10,518 nt of DNA. It comes from an uncultured Collinsella sp. GTDB taxonomy: Bacteria > Actinomycetota > Coriobacteriia > Coriobacteriales > Coriobacteriaceae. Location of the stretch: the NCBI GenBank assembly GCA_900549535.1, contig UROR01000065.1:1-10518 (forward strand), read 5' to 3'. The notes beneath the pieces are model-generated. The model saw only the letters and a program-made list of their open reading frames with translations, did not search any database and was not told where the DNA came from. The translations under genes and the position numbers were made by a program. Positions 4,992 to 10,518 of the stretch are shown piece after piece (position 1 is the stretch's first letter; each line of letters opens with the position of its first letter).

Positions 4992-7900
4992 CTAGTCATC
5001 ATCACTAGCGCCCAGCTGTTGCAGCAGCATGAGCGCCGCCGCCACCGGGCCGGTACCGTCGTTGGCGTCGAGACCGCGACCCAGGCCGCTGCCCGCGCCG
5101 GCGCCCGCCTTGTAGGGCACCGACAGTTTGCGGCTCTTGGGGAAGTTCACCGCGCCATAGCGGGTCTTAAGCTCAAAGGCCACCTTCTTGGGAACGTCAA
5201 CCCCCAGGAAGGTAATGCGTCCACCGCTGAGCGTGACGCTCTCGAGCCCCAAGCGCTCGCCGCGAATACGAATGCGAGCGCGGTTGAACAAGTTGAGCCC
5301 CGCCAACGGAAGCTCACCGTGCGCAGCCTCGGTCTCCTCCTGCACCTCGTCGATACTCTCCAGGTCCTCAGCCGCCGCGAGCTTGCGGTACACGAGCACG
5401 CGCTGGTCCACCGCCGGCAAGTACTCCTCGGACAAGAAGTAGTCGGCCGGCAGGTTAATGCCCACGCTCGCCGCCTCCACGCCGGCATCGTCATCGCCGC
5501 GCGCCTCGGCCACTGCCTGGCCCAGCATCTGCGTAAACAGGTCAAAGCCCACGCTCGACAGGTTTCCGTGCTGCTCGGCGCCCATAAGCGAGCCGGCACC
5601 GCGAATCTCCAGGTCGCGCATGGCGATGCGCATGCCGCTGCCCAAGTCCTGGAACTCGGAAAGTGCAGTCAGGCGCGCCGTGGCCTCCTCGGTGAGAGGC
5701 AGCTCACCCGGGAACATAAAGTACGCGTAGGCCTGCGTGGCAGAACGGCCCACACGGCCCTTGAGCTGGTAGAGCTGCGCCAGGCCCAAGCGCTGCGAAT
5801 CCTCGATGATGAGCGTGTTGGCGGTCGCGTTATCGATGCCGCTCTCCACGATGGTCGTGGCGATGAGCACGTCGATCTTTTTGGTCGCGAACTCGATCAT
5901 CACGTCCTCGACCTCGCGCGGGCTCATCTTGCCGTGTGCCACGCCCACGCGCGCCTCGGGCGCGGCCTCGTGCACGCGCGCCACGGCATCGTCGATGGTC
6001 TTGACGCGGTTGGACACGTAGTACACCTGGCCGCCGCGACCCACCTCCAGGCGAATCGCCGCGCTCACCACGTCGGGGTCGTACTCCCCCACGTGCACGA
6101 TCACGGGACGGCGCCCGGTCGGCGGCGTGGTGATCAGGCTCATGTCGCGCACGCCGCTCGTGGCCATCTGCATGGTTCGCGGGATAGGCGTAGCCGAAAG
6201 CGTGAGCACGTCAATCTGCTCGCGCAGGTTCTTGAGCTGCTCCTTGTGCTGCACGCCAAAGCGCTGCTCCTCGTCGATGATCACCAGGCCCAGGTTCTTG
6301 GGGTTCACGTCGGCCGAAAGCAGACGGTGCGTGCCGATGAGCACATCAATCGTGCCCTCGGCAAACGCCTTGAGCGCGCGCTTTTGCTGCGCCGGGGTGC
6401 GGAAGCGGCTGAGCACCTCGACCTCAAGGCCAAACGGGGCAAAGCGCTCAAAGAATGTCTCGTAGTGCTGCTGGGCCAGAATGGTCGTGGGGCAGAGCAC
6501 CATGACCTGGCGGCCGGAGTCCACACACTTAAACGCCGCGCGTAGAGCGACCTCGGTCTTGCCAAAGCCCACGTCGCCGCACAGCAGGCGGTCCATGGGC
6601 TTGGGCGCCTCCATGTCGGCCTTGATGTCGGCGATAGCCTCCAGCTGGTCGCGCGTCTCGTCGTAGGGGAAGCTCTCCTCCATCTCGATCTGCTCGGGCG
6701 TGTCGGGCGGGCAGGCGATACCGGTAATCGACGAGCGGCGCGTATACAGATCGACGAGGTCAAACGCCAGCTTTTTGGCGTTCTTGCGCGCCTTGTTGGT
6801 GGCACGCGTCCAGTCGGCGGTGTTGAGCCTGGTCAGACGCGGCTTGTCACCGTCGGGGCCAACGTAGCGCGTGATGCGGTCGACCTGCTCCAGCGGCACG
6901 TAGAGCTTGTCGCCATCGGCGTATTCCAGCAAAAAGTAGTCGCGTTCCTTGCCGCCCACTTCCTGGCGCGCGATCTCGCTAAAGAGCGCGATGCCGTGGG
7001 TAGCGTGCACCACGTAGTCGCCCGGCTTAAACGGGAAGGTGATCTGCGTAATGTCCACCTTGCGGCGGCTGCGCGCGCGGTTGGCGTCCATGCGGGCATT
7101 GAGGTCGGCGATCGAGAACACGGCCAAATTGGCGTCGGGCACCACCACGCCCTGCGGCAGGGCGGCATCGACAAAAGTCACGCGTCCGCGCGAGATGGTG
7201 GACACGGCGGCGCCGGCGGCAGCCTGGGCGGCACCCGCCTCGAGCGAGCGGGCGTTGAGCGCATCGGCGCGGCGCTCGCGAATGGAAGCATGGGCCTCCT
7301 GGCGGGCGGCGCGATCGGCAGAATCTGTCGCTGCCACGCGCACGTGGTCGCCGATGGCGCCGGCGTTTTCGGGTGCAGCGGTCAGCGACTCCTCAAACGT
7401 AATGCCTTCGTCGCCAAAGGTGAGCTCCATCGACTCGCGCGCACCGCGGTCGGGGATGGCAAACACGCAGGCATAGCGCTTGCCCACGACCTCCTGGATA
7501 CGCGTCATAAAACGGTTGTCCGAGCCTGCGATGGCCGGCTGCTCAATCTTGAGCTCGGCCGTCACCGCACCGCCGGCACGAATCAGGCTCACATAGTTCA
7601 GGCGCTGCTGAGCACCAAAATCGAGCTGCTGGGCACGTACATACAGGCCGTCCAGTCGGTCAATCCCCGCCTCGCCGGCACGCGCCTCGATATCCTCGTA
7701 GGCACGCAGGCAATCGTCGAACAGCGAGCGCGGCTCGGACAGCACCACGAGCGCCTTGCCGCTCACGTGCGCCAGCGGGCTCACGGTCTGGCCGTACATC
7801 ACCGGCAAAAAGCGGTCGAGCTCGGGCGTGACGATGCGCGCATCCACCATCTCGAGCAGCGCCGCCAACTTGCTGTCGTCCTGGCTGGCGCGATAGAGCG

Positions 7901-8624
7901 CCACATGCATGTTGTGGACGGCCTCGTCGGTGAGCGCCAGCTCACGGCACGGGAAAATCTCGATACTGTCCTCATTGCCGATGGTCTGCCCCGTTGAGCT
8001 CACCATGCGGCGGATGCGATCGATCTCGTCGCCGAAGAACTCGATGCGCACGGGCGCCTTTTCCTGCGCGGGGAACACCTCGACGGTGTCGCCGTGCACG
8101 CGGAACAGGCCTGGCGCGTCGGCGGCACCGGCATTGGTGTAGCCCATGCCCACCAGACGCTGCGGCACTTCGTCAAAGGGAATCTCCTCGCCCACCGCAA
8201 AAGTAGTGGACTCCCAGTAGTGGCTCTCGACCGGCGGCACGCAGCGCAGCAGCGCGCGGGCCGAGGCGACCATGATGCAGTTGTCCCCGCGCACGATGCG
8301 CCCGAGCGCCTCGCAGCGCTGAGCTACCACGGCATCGTCGGGCGCCTGCTCGCGCCAAGGGTAGTCCTTGCGCTCGGGAAAGCGGCACACGTGCTCCAGG
8401 CCTACATAGGCGGCCAGACTGCGTGCGGCGCGATCGGCCGCATCCTCGCCACTCACGATGTAGACCGTGGGGCGCGGACGACGCGCAAACTGGGCTGCCG
8501 CCATAAGCGTGCGACCCGATTGCGACACGGCCAGCGTCACGTCCTCGCCGGCATCGAGTCCGGCCTCGACAGTCTGCAGCGCCTCGGCAGTGTAGAGCTG
8601 CGCGGCTATACGGTGAATGAGCAT
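4992..8624 (-). CDS. mfd: Transcription-repair coupling factor Mfd
   Basis: The 1210-residue protein releases RNA polymerase stalled at DNA lesions and recruits UvrA, starting transcription-coupled excision repair. The N-terminal UvrB-like module includes DYPWREQAPDD and RVHGDTVEVFP leading into VRIEFFGDEIDRI. The RNA-polymerase-interacting CarD-like domain begins near residue 530 (FKPGDYVVHATHG) and ends near LYVPLEQVDRI. The helicase core has Walker A GFGKT with K689, D784-E-E-Q787, SATPIPRTM from S810, and QLKGRVGRS with R957 and R960. A C-terminal TRCF domain follows (EEYLPAVDQRVLVYRKLAAAEDLE). The length is slightly above E. coli Mfd (1148), partly from an Ala/Arg-rich insertion at about residues 430-475 and a Gly-rich tail ending ASDDD. 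The ATG at 8624 is chosen because GGAGGAA precedes it by 4 nt. It probably leads the mfd-PAP2-aldolase transcript. Confidence 0.98.
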   Translation of the reverse strand: MLIHRIAAQLYTAEALQTVEAGLDAGEDVTLAVSQSGRTLMAAAQFARRPRPTVYIVSGEDAADRAARSLAAYVGLEHVCRFPERKDYPWREQAPDDAVVAQRCEALGRIVRGDNCIMVASARALLRCVPPVESHYWESTTFAVGEEIPFDEVPQRLVGMGYTNAGAADAPGLFRVHGDTVEVFPAQEKAPVRIEFFGDEIDRIRRMVSSTGQTIGNEDSIEIFPCRELALTDEAVHNMHVALYRASQDDSKLAALLEMVDARIVTPELDRFLPVMYGQTVSPLAHVSGKALVVLSEPRSLFDDCLRAYEDIEARAGEAGIDRLDGLYVRAQQLDFGAQQRLNYVSLIRAGGAVTAELKIEQPAIAGSDNRFMTRIQEVVGKRYACVFAIPDRGARESMELTFGDEGITFEESLTAAPENAGAIGDHVRVAATDSADRAARQEAHASIRERRADALNARSLEAGAAQAAAGAAVSTISRGRVTFVDAALPQGVVVPDANLAVFSIADLNARMDANRARSRRKVDITQITFPFKPGDYVVHATHGIALFSEIARQEVGGKERDYFLLEYADGDKLYVPLEQVDRITRYVGPDGDKPRLTRLNTADWTRATNKARKNAKKLAFDLVDLYTRRSSITGIACPPDTPEQIEMEESFPYDETRDQLEAIADIKADMEAPKPMDRLLCGDVGFGKTEVALRAAFKCVDSGRQVMVLCPTTILAQQHYETFFERFAPFGLEVEVLSRFRTPAQQKRALKAFAEGTIDVLIGTHRLLSADVNPKNLGLVIIDEEQRFGVQHKEQLKNLREQIDVLTLSATPIPRTMQMATSGVRDMSLITTPPTGRRPVIVHVGEYDPDVVSAAIRLEVGRGGQVYYVSNRVKTIDDAVARVHEAAPEARVGVAHGKMSPREVEDVMIEFATKKIDVLIATTIVESGIDNATANTLIIEDSQRLGLAQLYQLKGRVGRSATQAYAYFMFPGELPLTEEATARLTALSEFQDLGSGMRIAMRDLEIRGAGSLMGAEQHGNLSSVGFDLFTQMLGQAVAEARGDDDAGVEAASVGINLPADYFLSEEYLPAVDQRVLVYRKLAAAEDLESIDEVQEETEAAHGELPLAGLNLFNRARIRIRGERLGLESVTLSGGRITFLGVDVPKKVAFELKTRYGAVNFPKSRKLSVPYKAGAGAGSGLGRGLDANDGTGPVAAALMLLQQLGASDDD

Positions 8625-8628
8625 GCTG

Positions 8629-8635
8629 TTCCTCC
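8629..8635 (-). promoter_or_regulatory. Strong ribosome binding site of mfd
   Basis: GGAGGAA on the minus strand, 4 nt before the ATG at 8624, decides the start over a TTG nine codons upstream. Confidence 0.8.
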
Positions 8636-8649
8636 GGCATTGCAACGCC

Positions 8650-8678
8650 AAAAGCCCGCCGGGGCAAGCTCGGCGGGT
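8650..8678 (-). terminator. GC-rich hairpin with short U-run in the mfd leader
   Basis: CCCGCCG (8655-8661) and CGGCGGG (8671-8677) form a perfect 7-bp stem with a nine-base loop. On the minus strand it is followed by CTTTTGG. It ends 30 nt before the mfd start. The upstream ATP-grasp gene already has its own terminator-like element near 8752-8783. This hairpin could be a second terminator or an attenuator in the mfd leader. The U-run is short, so its strength is uncertain. Confidence 0.55.
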
Positions 8679-8721
8679 CGTTCGTCAAATTCGTTGCCTG
8701 TCATGGTAGCGCATGGAGAGG

Positions 8722-8768
8722 ACTCCAGCTCAAGCGTACGCCCAGCCCCGCAAAAAACGCCAGACAGA
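8722..8768. repeat. Flanking direct repeat, copy 1
   Basis: This 47-nt segment matches 10433-10481 at 44 of 47 positions, plus a 2-nt indel in the A-run, in the same orientation. It begins ACTCCAGCTCAAGCG and ends in the terminator stem GCCAGAC. The two copies bracket the ATP-grasp gene. Confidence 0.85.
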
Positions 8769-8783
8769 ACTGGACTCGCCGGC
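8752..8783 (-). terminator. Likely terminator of the ATP-grasp gene, inside repeat copy 1
   Basis: On the minus strand GCCGG (8779-8783) can pair with CTGGC (8759-8763), with one G-U pair, followed by G and six T (8752-8757). An alternative CCAG/CTGG stem with a six-base loop is also possible. The stem is weaker than in the second copy (10464-10497), but the U-run is excellent. It lies 62 nt after the gene's stop codon. Confidence 0.6.
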
Positions 8784-8844
8784 TTCGCCAAAATCTCCCC
8801 GTCACGTCGAACGCCGCAACCACGGAAAGCTCCCCAAGAAACGG

Positions 8845-10311
8845 CTATTCCTCAAAAAAGCTCGCAACGTTCAAACGGCTCGTCCACTCTCCTATGGTGT
8901 TGGCAAAGCCGACGCGTGTGTACACGCCCGCAAAACGGCCGCGATACAGGTACAGGCCTTCCATATTAGAAGCGGGCGCAAAACCAAGATCATCCACAAG
9001 TCCTTTGGGCGCCTCTCCTCGATGCGGCCCATCGACAAGCGTTCCGCGCAAGCAGGGAGTCTGATACTGCTGAGCATACTCCTGCACAATCGCCCCAGCG
9101 GCCGCAGCACGAGCAAGCACCTGGGACCATTCCTGTTCCGTGGCATCCAAACCAGCGACAACGCCAACCGCATTGTAGCCGCCGCACGGCTTGACGATCC
9201 ATCGGTCCTTTTCGGCAAATCTCGACAACTGGGTGCTTTCGTCCAAAATCTCGGTATAGGGCACATGCTCCCGTACAAACGATTGCTCCTCCGGGCTCAA
9301 CAAGGACTGCCCGGCTCGAGACCACAGAAATGCAAATACGGTCTTAGTCGCACACGGCCACGTTCTAAATCCCCCGACGATGCACGCGATCCCTTCTTGA
9401 GCCGCCTCAATTAAGGCCGAGCGTCCATCGCACGGCTTATCCCACAACTCGCCAGTCACCGCGCGCCGCCAAACGCAATCAATAGGGCCGACGGCATCGC
9501 ACAGCCGCCTAGCACCGCCCTCGCCTTCGCCAATCCGCAGGTCGCGCACATCCGCAAAGCGTGCGACTACACCCCGCCGTCTCATAAGGTCGACAAAATG
9601 AGCCGCATCTTCCAAGTCGATGCTTTCCGAATAGTCGACGATTGCCACCGAAGCGGGATATATCTTTGATTGCGGTGCATAAAACCCCTCGTCAACGTGG
9701 GCCCCATCGTCCGATCGCGCACTATCCTCGGTGCGGCGAGGATGGGCCAGTTCCCACTCTGCATAGGTCTCAAACAATGCATCTATCCAGCTACCGCACA
9801 AATCGTACTGCCGAAAGCCGGGATGGTCTGATGCAAACTCCTCAAAGGAAGGCGTCATTCGCACTGCCTGGCAGACCGCATCGGTCACTACCATTCCGGC
9901 ACTGCCGTCGGTATTGAGCTCGCAAAACGTATACGAACCGGTATCCTCGTCAAGAAAGATATCAACGCGCGCAAGGGGAATCTGGCAATCATAGCCGGCA
10001 TCCATAGCACACAGGTCAGCAAAAGCCGGATCCATGCGAAACCACGCACGCACGGAGGTATCGGAACAAAACGCCCGCGTCACCTTGTCCATAATGCCGT
10101 ACATGCGCTCGGCGGCCTCCTTAAGAATCGCCGTCATATCCTTGTCGAATATCTTTGGCGTCAGAGCCCAGGGCGCAGGGTCGCCATGGTAGAGCGCATG
10201 GGTTTGAGACAAGTATTCGTCGCCTTTACGCCGACCAGGTAGGTCGCCTTCGCGCGTGCGCACGATGCGCTCAAAGTCATCCTCGAGCTCTCGCGTCTTC
10301 GATGTTGTCAC
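8845..10311 (-). CDS. Glutathionylspermidine-synthase-like ATP-grasp ligase
   Basis: This 488-residue protein resembles the synthetase half of glutathionylspermidine synthase, a circularly permuted ATP-grasp family that joins a carboxylate to an amine with ATP. It shows RVDIFLDEDTGSYTFCELN, with E131 and N133 as probable magnesium ligands. WIVKPCGGYNAVGVV carries K374, a probable ATP-binding lysine, and the C-terminus ends RFAGVYTRVGFANTIGEW. No amidase domain is attached. Glutathionylspermidine itself is not expected in this type of bacterium, so the true substrates are unknown. Some relatives modify peptides or other amines. The start is placed at GTG 10309-10311 because GGAGGG lies 4 nt upstream. 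An ATG four codons earlier (10321-10323) has no ribosome binding site. Third codon positions look less GC-rich than in mfd. With direct repeats on both sides, this suggests acquisition by transfer or insertion. Confidence 0.75.
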   Translation of the reverse strand: MTTSKTRELEDDFERIVRTREGDLPGRRKGDEYLSQTHALYHGDPAPWALTPKIFDKDMTAILKEAAERMYGIMDKVTRAFCSDTSVRAWFRMDPAFADLCAMDAGYDCQIPLARVDIFLDEDTGSYTFCELNTDGSAGMVVTDAVCQAVRMTPSFEEFASDHPGFRQYDLCGSWIDALFETYAEWELAHPRRTEDSARSDDGAHVDEGFYAPQSKIYPASVAIVDYSESIDLEDAAHFVDLMRRRGVVARFADVRDLRIGEGEGGARRLCDAVGPIDCVWRRAVTGELWDKPCDGRSALIEAAQEGIACIVGGFRTWPCATKTVFAFLWSRAGQSLLSPEEQSFVREHVPYTEILDESTQLSRFAEKDRWIVKPCGGYNAVGVVAGLDATEQEWSQVLARAAAAGAIVQEYAQQYQTPCLRGTLVDGPHRGEAPKGLVDDLGFAPASNMEGLYLYRGRFAGVYTRVGFANTIGEWTSRLNVASFFEE

Positions 10312-10315
10312 GTTA

Positions 10316-10321
10316 CCCTCC
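10316..10321 (-). promoter_or_regulatory. Ribosome binding site supporting a GTG start for the ATP-grasp gene
   Basis: GGAGGG on the minus strand lies 4 nt before GTG at 10311. It overlaps the alternative in-frame ATG at 10321-10323, which itself has only A-rich sequence upstream. Confidence 0.6.
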
Positions 10322-10432
10322 ATTGCTTGATTTTTTGCTCATGCTACGCCAGCACGCCACGACTTCGGCGCGCTTGAATAGGCTTCTAAATTAGCAACAC
10401 ATTTTTGCATGAGGCGGCAGGAGGCGACAAAT
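10322..10432 (-). other. Upstream region of the ATP-grasp gene
   Basis: This segment should hold the gene's promoter. It contains an AT-rich patch (about 10385-10408) and the interrupted inverted repeat GCAA/TTGC at 10394-10408. I found no pair of well-spaced -35 and -10 boxes that I would defend. No open frame with a ribosome binding site is present. Confidence 0.4.
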
Positions 10433-10481
10433 ACTCCAGCTCAAGCGCATGCCCAGCCCCGCAACAAAAACGCCAGACGGA
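10433..10481. repeat. Flanking direct repeat, copy 2
   Basis: This 49-nt segment is the partner of 8722-8768, about 1.7 kb away in the same orientation. Differences are two substitutions near the middle, one near the end, and two extra bases in the A-run. Confidence 0.85.
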
Positions 10482-10497
10482 CGAGTCGCCTGGCGTT
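10464..10497 (-). terminator. Strong intrinsic terminator of a minus-strand gene beyond the right edge
   Basis: AACGCCAG (10469-10476) and CTGGCGTT (10490-10497) form a perfect 8-bp stem. On the minus strand it runs into TTTTTG. It is positioned to end transcription from a gene to the right of the window, insulating the ATP-grasp gene. No coding sequence is visible in 10498-10518. Confidence 0.8.
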
Positions 10498-10518
10498 ATC
10501 AGAGTGAGCTATACGCCG

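Noticed and set aside
4959..6545. 528-codon plus-strand open frame opposite the 3' half of mfd
   Set aside because: It lies wholly antisense to well-conserved Mfd helicase and TRCF motifs and is rich in His, Arg, Ala and Leu. That is typical of an antisense frame kept open by GC-rich codon bias.
6996..7997. 333-codon plus-strand open frame opposite the N-terminal half of mfd
   Set aside because: It is an antisense shadow with biased composition and no recognisable domain.
8606..8704. 32-codon minus-strand frame overlapping the mfd start as a real leader peptide
   Set aside because: It has no ribosome binding site and much of it is the hairpin sequence. It is mentioned only as part of the leader observation.
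8722..10481. Insertion sequence ends or phage attachment sites
   Set aside because: The repeats are direct, contain terminators, and enclose no transposase or integrase. I kept them as flanking repeats only.

Overview
The window is high-GC bacterial DNA with compact gene packing and consensus-like AGGAGG-type ribosome binding sites. The gene content and style suggest a gut actinobacterium of the Coriobacteriia, with Collinsella as my best guess. That assignment comes from general impression (GC-rich codons, an actinobacterial-style Mfd, short GTCCCC-type intergenic repeats), not from a database match. Seven complete protein genes are present, plus the probable 3' end of one more at the left edge. 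All are on the minus strand except the GntR regulator and the left-edge fragment. I saw no rRNA, tRNA, CRISPR array or intact transposase.

Left region (1-2325): a possible C-terminal coding tail and a repeat-bearing intergenic stretch lead to a strong hairpin terminator. A divergent pair follows: a SIS-domain sugar-phosphate deglycase (FrlB/FraB type) on the minus strand and a GntR/HutC-family regulator with a UTRA domain on the plus strand. Their 205-nt shared promoter region contains a nearly identical 20-nt direct repeat near each start, a TGTAT/ATACA palindrome and an 8-bp inverted repeat. This looks like a small locally regulated module for breakdown of Amadori compounds (phosphorylated fructosamines). 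No kinase or transporter is in view.

Middle region (2333-8624): read on the minus strand, the order is mfd, PAP2 phosphatase, threonine-aldolase-like PLP enzyme, terminator, GNAT acetyltransferase. The first three are separated by 45-56 nt without a clear terminator, so they could be co-transcribed. The GNAT gene begins just after the aldolase terminator and probably depends on read-through or an internal promoter. Mfd is complete, with all helicase motifs, the RNA-polymerase-interacting domain and an Ala/Arg-rich insertion.

Right region (8625-10518): a GC-rich hairpin with a short U-run sits in the mfd leader. Upstream of it is a glutathionylspermidine-synthase-like ATP-grasp gene, bracketed by two near-identical 47-49-nt direct repeats that each contain an intrinsic terminator. 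This arrangement suggests the gene was inserted or duplicated upstream of mfd.

Most of the window is ordinary core and accessory metabolism. I did not find a convincing new multi-gene system. The best leads are the divergent operator architecture, the repeat-flanked ATP-grasp gene and the leader hairpins.
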